Counted from the first letter of the stretch, positions 18,811 to 27,878 are shown. The stretch is 64,000 nucleotides of DNA from Vibrio neptunius (GCF_000967495.1 NZ_JXXU01000011.1:124001-188000); one strand, 5' to 3'. Notes: generated by a model from the letters alone, not told the origin. Translations and numbers: made by a program.

Positions 18811-19665
18811 ATGAATACATTAGAAAAAATTCAAAAAAACCTAGAAAATTTCAGCAAATCTGAACGTAAAGTTGCCGAAGTTATTATGGCATCACCTCAG
18901 ACTGCTATTCACTCTAGTATTGCCACTCTAGCCAAAATGGCGGATGTCAGTGAGCCAACAGTTAACCGTTTTTGTCGGCGTCTGGATACCAAAGGTTTCC
19001 CCGACTTTAAACTTCACTTGGCACAGAGCCTCGCAAACGGTACACCTTATGTAAACCGTAACGTTGAAGAAGACGACGGGCCTGACGCTTATACGCACAA
19101 GATTTTTGAGTCAACTATGGCCTGTCTCGATGTGGCAAAAAATAGCCTAGATTCAATGCAGATAAACCGTGCTGTCGATTTGCTTACCCAAGCGAAACGT
19201 ATTTCGTTTTTTGGTCTTGGTGCTTCATCTGCTGTTGCTCGCGACGCACAAAACAAATTTATTCGCTTCAATATTCCCATCACCTGTTTTGAAGATATAG
19301 TTATGCAGCGTATGAGTTGTATCAACTGTACAGACAACGATGTCATTGTATTGATCTCTCATACTGGCCGAACTAAGAGTCAGGTAGAAATTGCAAACTT
19401 AGCACGTGAAAATGGTGCAACGGTTATTGCTATTACCGCTAAAGACTCTCCACTGGATAAGGCTAGTTCCCTTTCAATCTCCTTGGATGTCCCCGAAGAT
19501 ACGGATGTATACATGCCGATGGCAAGCCGTGTTGTACAGATGACCGTGATTGATGTACTAGCGACAGGTTTTACACTTCGTCGTGGCTCAGGCTTCAGAG
19601 AGAATTTGAAACGCGTAAAAGACGCACTAAAAGATTCTCGATACGACAAGCTATCCCAATTTTAA
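18811..19665 (+). CDS. hexR: HexR, central-carbon transcriptional regulator
   Basis: A 284-residue RpiR/MurR-family regulator with an N-terminal helix-turn-helix (about 1-78; MADVSEPTVNRFCRRL) and a C-terminal SIS sugar-phosphate domain (about 120-260; FFGLGASSAVARDAQNK, SHTGRTKSQ). In gammaproteobacteria HexR senses 2-keto-3-deoxy-6-phosphogluconate and switches Entner-Doudoroff, glycolytic and gluconeogenic genes. ATG 18811 (MNTLEKIQKNLE) is the family start; an upstream TTG in frame would add nine residues. A candidate operator lies upstream. The stop codon overlaps its terminator. Confidence 0.95.
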   Translation: MNTLEKIQKNLENFSKSERKVAEVIMASPQTAIHSSIATLAKMADVSEPTVNRFCRRLDTKGFPDFKLHLAQSLANGTPYVNRNVEEDDGPDAYTHKIFESTMACLDVAKNSLDSMQINRAVDLLTQAKRISFFGLGASSAVARDAQNKFIRFNIPITCFEDIVMQRMSCINCTDNDVIVLISHTGRTKSQVEIANLARENGATVIAITAKDSPLDKASSLSISLDVPEDTDVYMPMASRVVQMTVIDVLATGFTLRRGSGFRENLKRVKDALKDSRYDKLSQF

Positions 19666-19690
19666 AAAAGGAGCCGCAGGCTCCTTTTTT
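19664..19690. terminator. Bidirectional terminator hexR / dehydrogenase-like gene
   Basis: The stem AAAAAAGGAGCC / GGCTCCTTTTTT has a GCA loop. It begins inside the hexR stop codon and serves the convergent gene ending at 19701. Confidence 0.9.
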
Positions 19691-19700
19691 ACTCACCAAA

Positions 19701-20951
19701 TTAAGAACTTTGCAATTTCGTTTCTGGGCGCTCATCGCTGCTACCTATAACACGAGCAATCGCCTCTACTTGAGCAATATTCTCCTGGGCACAATCGTTC
19801 TGACAACGACAAACTTGCTTAAGAATATAAATCAATCGATCTTGAGTCAGAGGCAAAGGATTACCTTTAATCGCTACCGACTTAAGTGCATTTAATGCAA
19901 CTTCTTCAAATGAAGTACTGCAGACACCAAATTCGTTTAGCATGGGTAAGCGCAGTTTCTCCAGCATCATATTAACCCAAAGAACCGCATCTTCGCGTCT
20001 TGCATTGGTTCGCCTTGTCAGAATTCTGGCTATGTTCCTGTAGCGTTCAAGGACATCATGCCTACCCATTCTTTTTGCAGCTTTGATATTTTCTGACATC
20101 ACATGTGGTGCCAGACGAGCACTAATCACACTGTACGGCGCTCTCAGCTTTCCACCAAGCGCCGAAGCTAGGCCATGGGCAGCTCCCAACTTGGCATTCG
20201 AACTCGCCATTCCACCTAACAAGGCAGCGAAAGACAAATCAGCGCGGGCCTGCGGGTTGTCGTCAAGACAGCCAGAAAGAATCGAGGAGCTTAATCTACG
20301 AAGCCCCTCCTCACATATCATATCGGTGAGTGGGTTTGGTTCACCACAGACATAAGCTTCCATTAATAGTGTAAAGGCATCCATCGCCCCTCTACCTGAC
20401 TTATAAATATCAGTGCCATAGGTTAGCGTCGGATCGACGATTGCAACATCCGCAAGTATTTCAGGACTTCGCAAACTAACTTTGACTTGATCTTGACCTG
20501 AACGCAAAACCGCGTTTCGAGTCACTTCTGACCCTGTACTAGCCGTGGTAGGAATCGCGATAAATGGAATCGGTTTGGCCTTGAGAGGCACACTGCGTCC
20601 TACCACTTCAACATAGTCATATACGTCGCCTTGATTAGGAATAATAGCCGCTAATGCTTTACCCATGTCCAAAACACTTCCGCCACCTATTGCCACCACC
20701 ATATCGGGTTTGAATTTGCGTCCGACTAACGCTGTCTCTTCGATCATTGTGATGTTTGGCTCACCGGATATCGCAACATGTTGGTAGCGCATCGATTGAG
20801 ATTTGAGGTAATCAACTAAAACTTGTGCTCTCACTAAGCTTTGGCCAGAGACAAGTAAAACGCTGTAACCATATTGATTGAGAATTGAAAGCGAGGACTT
20901 TAGGGAACCTTCACCAAAAATAATTCGAGTGGAGGTCATAAACTGGAACAT
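19701..20951 (-). CDS. Iron-alcohol-dehydrogenase-like protein lacking metal ligands
   Basis: A 416-residue group III (Fe-type) alcohol dehydrogenase fold protein. The nucleotide-binding motif GGGSVLDMGKA (89-99) is intact and PTTASTGSE is present. Of the four usual metal ligands, Asp191 and His259 remain, but the His of DALTHAIEAY is Leu195 and the His of the PHG motif is Tyr273. The HAMAH second His is also replaced, giving HGLAS. It may therefore be a metal-independent reductase (as maleylacetate reductases are) or inactive. ATG 20951 is set by AAGGAG eight bases upstream. A Cys-rich CRCQNDC segment is at 381-387. It sits between hexR and grxA with the ART-like gene, probably an insert. 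Confidence 0.8.
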   Translation of the reverse strand: MFQFMTSTRIIFGEGSLKSSLSILNQYGYSVLLVSGQSLVRAQVLVDYLKSQSMRYQHVAISGEPNITMIEETALVGRKFKPDMVVAIGGGSVLDMGKALAAIIPNQGDVYDYVEVVGRSVPLKAKPIPFIAIPTTASTGSEVTRNAVLRSGQDQVKVSLRSPEILADVAIVDPTLTYGTDIYKSGRGAMDAFTLLMEAYVCGEPNPLTDMICEEGLRRLSSSILSGCLDDNPQARADLSFAALLGGMASSNAKLGAAHGLASALGGKLRAPYSVISARLAPHVMSENIKAAKRMGRHDVLERYRNIARILTRRTNARREDAVLWVNMMLEKLRLPMLNEFGVCSTSFEEVALNALKSVAIKGNPLPLTQDRLIYILKQVCRCQNDCAQENIAQVEAIARVIGSSDERPETKLQSS

Positions 20952-21447
20952 ATCTAAGACTCCTTTCTTAAAATTAGTTTTCAATTTTCAGAAACTTAGA
21001 AAGAAAACCAAAGTGCAAAATTAAAAATAGCGACTAAAAGGCGACAGATTTCTAACTACGTTCATCACACGTCACAGCACACCATGATTTTAGTTTAGTT
21101 TTATTGTCTTATGTCATCAGGTTAGCCTTCTTGGAAAGTGACTTATCAAAAGTACGACTTGCAGCGCATACTTTGAGTATTGACTTGTTACTTAGTGGTT
21201 TACGGCATTTTTATCTTTGATGCCATCGAGCTAGCAGGCCGGATTGTCGAAGAAAGGGTTGATCTTATTCGATCATCACCTTATCTCAACCAAATAAATG
21301 ACTGGTTGGGCAGGTTAAACATTACAACGTTGACACGCCTGCCGATGATTGATGGACTTAACGAATTGAATCAGTGGCGTAAATGCTGGGAGCATGACTG
21401 TCTTATGAATATCAGATGATGACTCCCAACCAGCTTTAAGGTAACGG
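20952..21447. other. Gene-poor stretch between dehydrogenase-like and ART-like genes
   Basis: These 496 bases have no supported gene. A plus-strand frame at 21180-21419 (79 codons, TTG start, no ribosome site) is not convincing. TGGGAG/CTCCCA (21387-21428) forms a weak inverted repeat just beyond the ART-like stop and could end its transcript. Confidence 0.45.
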
Positions 21448-22008
21448 TTAAAGTACCAAGGCACCTTCATACTTTGGATTTTTGGTGAATACTCTGGTGT
21501 TTCGATTGTAATGACCAAATACCATTTCTGCATTTATCCAGTTAGCAACGTTTATTTCACACTGAACGGGTTCAACATGATACCGGTCTACTGGATTTGG
21601 CGCTGCGAGACCACTCTTATTCACATCATAGGCAAAAGGATGGCGGCTAAGGTCAATAACGTAGACGTCTGTCGGGCACCAATTCGCCGCATAGTCGTAG
21701 TCAGTCGTGGTCGATATGCCAACTTTCCCTGTGTGTCCTCCAGCAAACTTTCCTGAAAACTTCTCCCAATCAACGTTTTGCTCATTTTGTTGGGTAAATC
21801 CGTTATCGAAAAAGTACTGCATTCTGTTATTCGCCCATCCTGGGTCGCCCCTGTAAACAATACCACGGTATAAAGCAGTTCCTCTTAACGCTCCTTTTTG
21901 AAAAGAGCGGCATGACCAATGCTTATCAATCAAACTACGAATTACATATTCATCAACAATATTATTCGTTCTTCTTGAGGACTTTCTCCAGCGAGAGAAT
22001 AAACCCAT
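21448..22008 (-). CDS. Putative ADP-ribosyltransferase-like protein (orphan)
   Basis: A 186-residue protein with the order of motifs expected of R-S-E clade ADP-ribosyltransferases. These are an early YRG strand (LYRG Arg48 or VYRGD Arg53), a DNGF segment (68-71), an STS-like strand (GISTTTDYDYAANW, Ser99), a VYVIDL strand followed by YDVN (115-130), and a late Glu in a QCE triplet (Gln149, Glu151) preceding INAEMVFGHY. The spacing from Glu151 to the FGHY strand matches that in cholera-toxin-type enzymes. Q-x-E rather than E-x-E is the pattern of C3-type and DNA-modifying ARTs; target choice is inference. There is no signal peptide; the N-terminus (MGLFSRWRKSSRR) is basic and amphipathic. ATG 22008 is set by GGAGG five bases upstream. 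No immunity gene or macrodomain is adjacent. Confidence 0.6.
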   Translation of the reverse strand: MGLFSRWRKSSRRTNNIVDEYVIRSLIDKHWSCRSFQKGALRGTALYRGIVYRGDPGWANNRMQYFFDNGFTQQNEQNVDWEKFSGKFAGGHTGKVGISTTTDYDYAANWCPTDVYVIDLSRHPFAYDVNKSGLAAPNPVDRYHVEPVQCEINVANWINAEMVFGHYNRNTRVFTKNPKYEGALVL

Positions 22009-22522
22009 AGAAACCTCCATACAAAACGGGACAAATTGCGATCCAGTAATCAATAATAAATATCATCCACGCTAAATAATCAAACTTTATTATGCGTTAG
22101 TTGTTTTATTGAGAAGTTATACCGTGAGAGTGGCAAAAACCTTGTAGCGTATAGAGAACAAACTAGTGTATCTGTGGTCCCTTTAATAATTAGGTGAACA
22201 GCAGCACGGTTGTTGCTACTGAATTACAGACACTTACGACACTCAAAACAAGTGGATAGTAGTTCGAGCATAGACCAGTCTGCAGTGCGTACTCGTATCA
22301 TGATTGCCAGATAGTAAAACACTCCAATTGAACATTGAGTGGATACCATCGCATTTACGCAATTGTCTTGGTTGCTATACCTACTGTTTGGCAAACTTGC
22401 ACAGATTCCGAGCAAAAACACCTCAATAGATTTTACCTATCAAAGCAACAGGCAATTGCGACTTTATTTCCGACTTTGATTCGGGCATAGTTGCATGTAA
22501 CAAAATGAAGGAGAAAAACAAT
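22009..22522. other. Gene-free stretch between ART-like gene and grxA
   Basis: These 514 bases contain only short frames (for example 65 codons at 22224-22421, minus strand) without ribosome sites or recognisable products. I see no transposon ends, attC-like hairpin or tRNA. Confidence 0.45.
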
Positions 22523-22789
22523 ATGTTCGTAGTTATCTTTGGTCGCCCAGCTTGCCCATATTGTGTGCGCGCAAAAGAGCACGCCGAAACACTAAAAGCA
22601 AAACGTGACGACTTCAACTACCGCTACGTTGATATCCACGCGGAAGGTATCTCAAAAGCTGACCTCGAAAAAACAGTAGGTAAGCCAGTTGAAACTGTGC
22701 CTCAAATCTTCGTAGATCAAGACCACATCGGTGGCTGTGATGACTTCGAAGCGTACGCCAAAGAACACCTGGGTCTTTTCGACGAGTAA
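22523..22789 (+). CDS. grxA: Glutaredoxin 1
   Basis: An 88-residue GrxA-type glutaredoxin with the redox pair C11-P-Y-C14, the TVP cis-proline segment (ETVPQIF) and GGCDDF glutathione-contact motif. It reduces disulphides in ribonucleotide reductase and other proteins using glutathione. ATG 22523 follows AAGGAG; the upstream in-frame ATG overlaps that ribosome site. Its neighbour ybjL is also next to grxA in E. coli. It has its own terminator. Confidence 0.95.
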   Translation: MFVVIFGRPACPYCVRAKEHAETLKAKRDDFNYRYVDIHAEGISKADLEKTVGKPVETVPQIFVDQDHIGGCDDFEAYAKEHLGLFDE

Positions 22790-22802
22790 TCGTTCCGAAT
22801 TG

Positions 22803-22835
22803 AAAAAAAGCCGCTGTTATAAGCGGCTTTTTTTT
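22803..22835 (+). terminator. Terminator after grxA
   Basis: The stem AAAAAAAGCCGCT / AGCGGCTTTTTTTT. Strong GC core and long T-tract. Confidence 0.9.
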
Positions 22836-22978
22836 GCTTTAAATTAAATCAATATTGTAATTTCTTAGCCTAAGTCAGCGAATAGCAAATTATCATATTT
22901 TTCACTTATCATTTTTCTATATTCAGATACAATTCGCACACTTAACTTATCCTCTGGCACTGACATAAGAGCTGCCCC

Positions 22979-24661
22979 GTGAACATCGACGTTGTAAATT
23001 TGCTTGAGCAAAACCCCATCCTCCTCATTTTTGTAGTTCTCGCTATTGGCTTAGCTATTGGAAAAATTCGTTTTGGAAATCTCCAGCTTGGCAACTCAAT
23101 AGGCGTTTTACTTACCTCTCTAATCATGGGACACCTTGGCTTTACATTTAATGCCGATGCTTTAACCATTGGGTTTATGCTCTTCATTTACTGTGTTGGT
23201 ATCGAGGCAGGGCCAAACTTCTTCGGTATTTTCTTCAGAGATGGTAAACACTACTTCATCCTAAGCATGGTGGTGCTTACAACCGCTGTATGTATCACTT
23301 ATTTCGCTAGCCACAGCATGGGATTAGATTTTGGCTTGTCGGCAGGGATGATGGCAGGAGCCCTCACAGCAACCCCTGTATTAGTAGGCGCGCAAGATGC
23401 TCTCAACTCCGGCTTAGCCACCACTCCACGTGGTATGGATTTTTCACAGGTTATTGAAAACTTGTCCGTTGGCTACGCTATGGCGTATCTGATTGGCTTG
23501 ATTAGTATGATCACATTCGCCAAGCTGCTACCAAAACTTCAAAAGCAAAACCTATCCGATTCCGCTCAGCAAATTGCTCAGGAGCGTGGGTTAGGTAGTA
23601 CCGGGCAGCGAAAGGTCTATTTGCCAATCATTCGAGCTTATCGCGTCGGTCAAGAATTGATCGATTGGATTGATGGCAAGAACCTACGGGAGCTTGGCAT
23701 CTATCGACAGACTGGCTGCTATATCGAGCGTATTCGTCGAAACGGCATACTTGCCCACCCAGATGGAGATGCTATTCTGCAACAAGGTGATGAAATTGCA
23801 CTGGTTGGTTTCCCCGATAGCCATGCGCGACTAGACCCTAGTTTTAGGAACGGTAAAGAAGTTTTCGATCGCAATCTTTTAGATTTACGGATTATCGAAG
23901 AAGAGATCGTCGTAAAAAGTGACTCTATTGCAGGCAAACGCCTGTCAGATCTTAACTTATCCGAATATGGCTGTTTTCTTAACCGGGTAGTACGCGCGCA
24001 GATAGAAATGCCGATGGATCTAGACATCGTTCTAGCTAAAGGCGATGTACTGCAGGTCAGTGGAGAAAAGAGTCGCGTTCACGGCTTAGCAGAAAAAATC
24101 GGTTTCATCTCCATTCACAGTCAGATGGCAGACCTACTGGCTTTCTGCAGCTTCTTCATCCTTGGCATTATGTTTGGCCTTATCACCATGACCTTTGGAC
24201 AAGTTTCGTTTGGCTTAGGTAACGCGGTTGGCCTTCTACTATCTGGTATCACGCTAGGCTTCTTACGAGCTAATCACCCTACGTTCGGCTATGTTCCTCA
24301 GGGCGCACTAAATATGGTTAAAGATCTCGGATTGATGTTCTTTATGGTCGGGATTGGCTTAAGTGCAGGCGGTAAGATGTTTGAACACTTAGCACAGGTC
24401 GGCCCACAGGTTATTGGTCTGTCATTCCTTGTGAGCGTGGTTCCTGTCGCCCTTGCTTACCTTGTAGGTGCCTATATTTTGAAGATGAACCGAGCACTAC
24501 TATTCGGTGCCATTATCGGTGCTAGAACTTGCGCCCCAGCGATGGATATCGTTAACGACTATGCCAAGTCGACCATTCCGGCACTCGGCTATGCGGGCAC
24601 TTACGCTATCGCGAATATTCTGATGACACTTGCGGGAACCGTGTTGATTATCCTCAGTTAA
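22979..24661 (+). CDS. ybjL: YbjL-type putative aspartate:alanine-exchanger family transporter
   Basis: A 560-residue inner-membrane protein of the AspT/AAE family. About five N-terminal membrane segments are followed by two cytoplasmic RCK_C (TrkA-C) domains (about 205-285 and 295-380), then about six more segments. Sequence landmarks ([51 protein letters not shown]) match E. coli YbjL closely. Substrate is not established for YbjL. The start is GTG 22979, equivalent to the YbjL start. Confidence 0.9.
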   Translation: MNIDVVNLLEQNPILLIFVVLAIGLAIGKIRFGNLQLGNSIGVLLTSLIMGHLGFTFNADALTIGFMLFIYCVGIEAGPNFFGIFFRDGKHYFILSMVVLTTAVCITYFASHSMGLDFGLSAGMMAGALTATPVLVGAQDALNSGLATTPRGMDFSQVIENLSVGYAMAYLIGLISMITFAKLLPKLQKQNLSDSAQQIAQERGLGSTGQRKVYLPIIRAYRVGQELIDWIDGKNLRELGIYRQTGCYIERIRRNGILAHPDGDAILQQGDEIALVGFPDSHARLDPSFRNGKEVFDRNLLDLRIIEEEIVVKSDSIAGKRLSDLNLSEYGCFLNRVVRAQIEMPMDLDIVLAKGDVLQVSGEKSRVHGLAEKIGFISIHSQMADLLAFCSFFILGIMFGLITMTFGQVSFGLGNAVGLLLSGITLGFLRANHPTFGYVPQGALNMVKDLGLMFFMVGIGLSAGGKMFEHLAQVGPQVIGLSFLVSVVPVALAYLVGAYILKMNRALLFGAIIGARTCAPAMDIVNDYAKSTIPALGYAGTYAIANILMTLAGTVLIILS

Positions 24662-24675
24662 AGTATACCTAGACA

Positions 24676-24704
24676 AAAAAAGGCTTCCAATTGGAAGCCT
24701 TTTT
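24676..24704. terminator. Bidirectional terminator ybjL / ABC operon
   Basis: The palindromic stem AAAAAGGCTTCC / GGAAGCCTTTTT has an AATT loop. It serves convergent units ending at 24661 and 24721. Confidence 0.9.
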
Positions 24705-24720
24705 AGATTTTGAAGCTCGA

Positions 24721-25398
24721 TCAGCTAAGCGGTCTTAAGTACGCGAGGAATCGCTTCTCGGCTAACTTGAAGCACCAGAGAATGATAAACGTCAGTGCCA
24801 TGTAGAAAAGACCTGCAGTGAGGAAAGATTCGAACGGAGCGTAATAGCGAGAGTTTACCAAGCGAGCAGCCCCCGTAAGGTCAACAATCGTGACGATACC
24901 TGCAACGGCACTACCGTGAAGCATAAAAATGACTTCATTACTGTACGCTGGTAATGCACGACGTAGTGCACTCGGCAAAATGATACGGCGATAGGTCATA
25001 AACGTTCCCATACCATAGGCTTTAGCGGCTTCGACCTCGCCTTTTGGTAAACCATTTATCGCACCTCGGATAATTTCTGCTGTATACGCTGAGGTGTTAA
25101 GCACAAACGCCACAAGCGCACAGAACCATGCGTTCTCCCACAAAGTATCCTTCACTGGGAAAAACTGATCCATACCATAGTAAATTAGGTAAAGCTGAAC
25201 CAGTAATGGTGTGCCTCGGAAAAAGTAGATAAATGCCCAACTCGGCCCATTTATAAAGTAATTAGTACTATTGCGCGCTACACCTAGAGGGATTGCGACA
25301 CACAAGCCAATGATCAGAGCTAAGCCCACCAGCCATACCGTCCTCCAGAGCCCATCAAGATAAATCGGTAAACTTTCGATAATCAGTGAAAAGTCCAT
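24721..25398 (-). CDS. hisM: Basic amino acid ABC transporter permease, HisM type
   Basis: A 225-residue inner-membrane permease with five hydrophobic segments and the EAA loop (GEVEAAKAYGMGTFMTYRRIILP) that docks the ATPase. It is closer to HisM than ArtM in the ALPAYSNEVIFMLH region. It is the last gene of a four-gene operon (ATPase, binding protein, HisQ-type, HisM-type). The start lies three bases after the HisQ stop. Substrate (histidine, arginine, ornithine or lysine) is inferred. Confidence 0.88.
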   Translation of the reverse strand: MDFSLIIESLPIYLDGLWRTVWLVGLALIIGLCVAIPLGVARNSTNYFINGPSWAFIYFFRGTPLLVQLYLIYYGMDQFFPVKDTLWENAWFCALVAFVLNTSAYTAEIIRGAINGLPKGEVEAAKAYGMGTFMTYRRIILPSALRRALPAYSNEVIFMLHGSAVAGIVTIVDLTGAARLVNSRYYAPFESFLTAGLFYMALTFIILWCFKLAEKRFLAYLRPLS

Positions 25399-25401
25399 TT
25401 C

Positions 25402-26142
25402 TTACCTCGCATGAATACTAAATTTGCGTTCGACTAGCTTGAGTAGACCTGTTGAAACGCTGGTGAAGAAAAGGAAAATGATCGCTACAGCCATGTAGAA
25501 AGTGAATGGCATTTTTGTTGAGCCTGCAGCGAGAGAGCTCATACGCACCATATCTTCCAAACCAATAATGGAAACTAATGCAGTCGTCTTAAGCAGCACC
25601 AACCAGTTGTTACCAAAACCAGGCAGTGCATGGCGAATCATCTGCGGCAATAATATACGTCGGAATGCCAACACTGGGCTCATACCGTATGCTTTGGCCG
25701 CCTCCAGTTCACCTTTATCTACCGCCATAATTGCGCCACGGAACGTTTCCGCCATATAGGCACCGAAAATAAAGCCAATGGTCAAAACACCTGCAATGAA
25801 TGGGCTCACATCAATGTAATCTGGTAGATAAGACGTCCACTCATGATTTGGGTCACTTGAAGCAAACCACTCATTCAATGATTCATTGATGGCGTACAAG
25901 CTGTTGTTAAGAAGAATTTGTCCGCCGAAGAAAATCAGCATCATTAAAACTAAATCGGGAATACCACGGATCACTGTGGTGTAAAGGGTTGCAATTGCGC
26001 GTGCCCAGCGGTATGGCGCCATTTTTGCCAATGCGCCCAGCATGCCTAAAACCATCGCAAGCAGCAGTGAAAGTAGCGCTACTTCTATGGTCACTATGGC
26101 CCCTTTAAATATAGAGGCTTCGTATCCTTGTAAATCTAGCAT
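25402..26142 (-). CDS. hisQ: Basic amino acid ABC transporter permease, HisQ type
   Basis: A 246-residue permease with five hydrophobic segments and an EAA loop (GELEAAKAYGMSPVLAFRRILLP). ATG 26142 is preferred because AGGA lies eight bases upstream and it starts directly before the first helix; the longest frame adds nine residues. A loop of about 35 polar residues between the second and third helices (around SSDPNHEWTSYLPD) is longer than in E. coli HisQ. It pairs with the HisM-type subunit. Confidence 0.88.
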   Translation of the reverse strand: MLDLQGYEASIFKGAIVTIEVALLSLLLAMVLGMLGALAKMAPYRWARAIATLYTTVIRGIPDLVLMMLIFFGGQILLNNSLYAINESLNEWFASSDPNHEWTSYLPDYIDVSPFIAGVLTIGFIFGAYMAETFRGAIMAVDKGELEAAKAYGMSPVLAFRRILLPQMIRHALPGFGNNWLVLLKTTALVSIIGLEDMVRMSSLAAGSTKMPFTFYMAVAIIFLFFTSVSTGLLKLVERKFSIHAR

Positions 26143-26216
26143 AGGTGAGTTCCTGATCCCTAAACTCAAAGCTTGCTTACTGACTCAATAGCAATCAACA
26201 AGCCATAGATATAATT

Positions 26217-26255
26217 CGACCGCTGGCGACTTCTAGGAACTAGAACCAGCGGTCG
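26217..26255. repeat. Intra-operon stem-loop between binding-protein and permease genes
   Basis: A perfect 10-base inverted repeat CGACCGCTGG / CCAGCGGTCG with a 19-base interior. It starts 12 bases beyond the binding-protein stop, with no T-tract. Such elements often stabilise upstream mRNA so that the binding protein exceeds the permeases. Confidence 0.65.
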
Positions 26256-26266
26256 CTTTCTGATAC

Positions 26267-27037
26267 TTACTGACCGTAAACGTCGTAGTTGAAGTACTGA
26301 GCAGCAATCTCTTGGTAAACACCTTTCTCACGTAGAGATAGGATGGCAGCGTCTAGCTTCTTCGTCAGATCTTTGTCTTGCTTACGTACTGCGATACCAA
26401 AACCTTCACCGAACCATTTTGGATCCGTTAGTGACGGGCCGACAAATTCGTAAGCTTCACCACCTGCTTTATTGAGTACGCCTTCTTCCAGTGCAGATGC
26501 ATCACCAAGAACAGCGGCAACACGACCGCTTGCTAGATCAAGATACGCCTCGTCGAAAGAACCGTAACGTACGATCTCAACTTTGTCACCGTAGTTGTCA
26601 GTTAAGTACTTATCGTGAGTGGTTGCACGTTGAACCGCGATTTTTTTACCATCTAGGTTGTCAAAATCTAGACCTGCGCCTTTTTTCGCGATGAATTTGT
26701 TAGGGATCAGAGCGTATTTGCCCGTGAAATCCACTTTCTTCTTGCGCTCTTCAGTAATAGACATTGCTGCAATAATGGCATCATACTTACGCGCCAGTAG
26801 AGAAGGGATAATGCCATCCCAGTCTTGTGCAACAATCTTACACTTAACCTGCATTTCCTTACATAGAGCATTTGCCATGTCTACGTCGAAGCCTTTAAGA
26901 GAACCATCCGCTTCAGTCCAGCTAAATGGAGGATATGCACCTTCAATACCAAAGCGAACTGTCTTCCAATCTTTCGCTTGAGCTACACCTGTTGCTGCTG
27001 TAGCAGCTAAAGCTGCAACTAGTAACCACTTTTTCAT
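26267..27037 (-). CDS. Basic amino acid ABC transporter substrate-binding protein
   Basis: A 256-residue periplasmic binding protein of the HisJ/ArgT/ArtI family. It has a signal peptide (1-21, cleavage after GVAQA) and family motifs at FGIEGAYPPFSW, GFDVDMANALC and IAAMSITEERKKKVDFT, and the end YFNYDVYG resembles HisJ. It captures a basic amino acid and delivers it to the HisQM-type permease. ATG 27037 sits seven bases after AGGAG; an ATG two codons earlier overlaps the ribosome site. Confidence 0.9.
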   Translation of the reverse strand: MKKWLLVAALAATAATGVAQAKDWKTVRFGIEGAYPPFSWTEADGSLKGFDVDMANALCKEMQVKCKIVAQDWDGIIPSLLARKYDAIIAAMSITEERKKKVDFTGKYALIPNKFIAKKGAGLDFDNLDGKKIAVQRATTHDKYLTDNYGDKVEIVRYGSFDEAYLDLASGRVAAVLGDASALEEGVLNKAGGEAYEFVGPSLTDPKWFGEGFGIAVRKQDKDLTKKLDAAILSLREKGVYQEIAAQYFNYDVYGQ

Positions 27038-27107
27038 TTCCATACTCCTGTGATTGTGATTTTTATCTTATAAATTGTGTCTGTCTTTAACTCGTTTAAG
27101 TGCAAGC

Positions 27108-27878
27108 TTAATAAATAGATGAGATGAACTGCTGCAGACGTTCTGAGTCCGGATTAGTGAAGAGCTTAGCAGGGTCTCCCTGCTCTTCCACTAGACCTTG
27201 GTGCAAGAACATGACGTGGTTAGAAACATCGCGTGCAAACGCCATTTCATGCGTTACAACTAGCATAGTTCGACCTTCTTCAGCGAGATCTCGCATTACA
27301 CCTAACACTTCACCGACCAACTCAGGATCAAGTGCAGAGGTAGGCTCATCGAATAGCATAACTTCGGGGTCGACAGCCAATGCACGCGCAATCGCTGCAC
27401 GTTGTTGCTGTCCACCAGATAAGTGTCCTGGGTAGTAATCTTTACGCTCATAAAGTCCTACTTTCTTGAGCAACAATTCAGCGTTTTCCAAAGCCTGAGC
27501 TTTTGGTACGCCTAACACATGCACAGGGGCCTCTATAACATTTTCAAGCACCGTCATATGAGACCAGAGGTTGAAACCTTGGAATACCATTGCAAGTCTG
27601 GAACGGATACGCTGTACTTGTCTTTCGTTGGCAGGAACGGCCTCACCGAGGCGATTGTTTTTCATTTGGATCAACTCACCATTAACCCAAATTTCACCTT
27701 CAGTCGGTGTTTCAAGAAGGTTGATACATCTTAGGAAGGTACTTTTACCTGAACCTGATGAACCAATAATGGAGATAACATCACCTTTGTGTGCCTCAAG
27801 CGAGATACCTTTAAGGACTTCATTTTGTCCGAATGTTTTGTGCAGTTCCTTAATGTCCAGCGCCGGTACATCATTCAT
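27108..27878 (-). CDS. hisP: Basic amino acid ABC transporter ATP-binding protein, HisP type
   Basis: A 256-residue ABC ATPase with Walker [11 protein letters not shown]-loop VFQGFN, signature LSGGQQQR, Walker B VMLFDEPTSALDPE and the switch His (VVTHEM). Sequence around NLWSHMTVLENV is HisP-like. It is first gene of the operon, ahead of the binding protein by 70 bases. The gene order matches E. coli artPIQM, but the sequences look more like the His system. Confidence 0.92.
   Translation of the reverse strand: MNDVPALDIKELHKTFGQNEVLKGISLEAHKGDVISIIGSSGSGKSTFLRCINLLETPTEGEIWVNGELIQMKNNRLGEAVPANERQVQRIRSRLAMVFQGFNLWSHMTVLENVIEAPVHVLGVPKAQALENAELLLKKVGLYERKDYYPGHLSGGQQQRAAIARALAVDPEVMLFDEPTSALDPELVGEVLGVMRDLAEEGRTMLVVTHEMAFARDVSNHVMFLHQGLVEEQGDPAKLFTNPDSERLQQFISSIY

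Noticed and set aside
21180..21419. 79-codon plus-strand frame between the dehydrogenase-like and ART-like genes, possible immunity partner
   Set aside because: It needs a TTG start, has no ribosome site, shows no recognisable domain, and points away from the ART-like gene's transcription unit.
19701..22008. Dehydrogenase-like and ART-like genes as a toxin-antitoxin pair
   Set aside because: They are separated by nearly 500 bases, are not overlapping, and the dehydrogenase-like protein has no antitoxin or ADP-ribosylhydrolase features.
22224..22421. 65-codon minus-strand frame upstream of the ART-like gene
   Set aside because: No ribosome site and Cys-rich composition typical of chance frames; no family recognised.
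20952..22522. Integron attC or insertion-sequence ends around the accessory genes
   Set aside because: No attC-like paired R/L boxes, direct target repeats or transposase remnants could be identified by eye.
24721..27878. Naming the ABC importer as artPIQM
   Set aside because: Gene order matches artPIQM, but the permease and ATPase sequences look nearer to HisM/HisP; substrate remains open.
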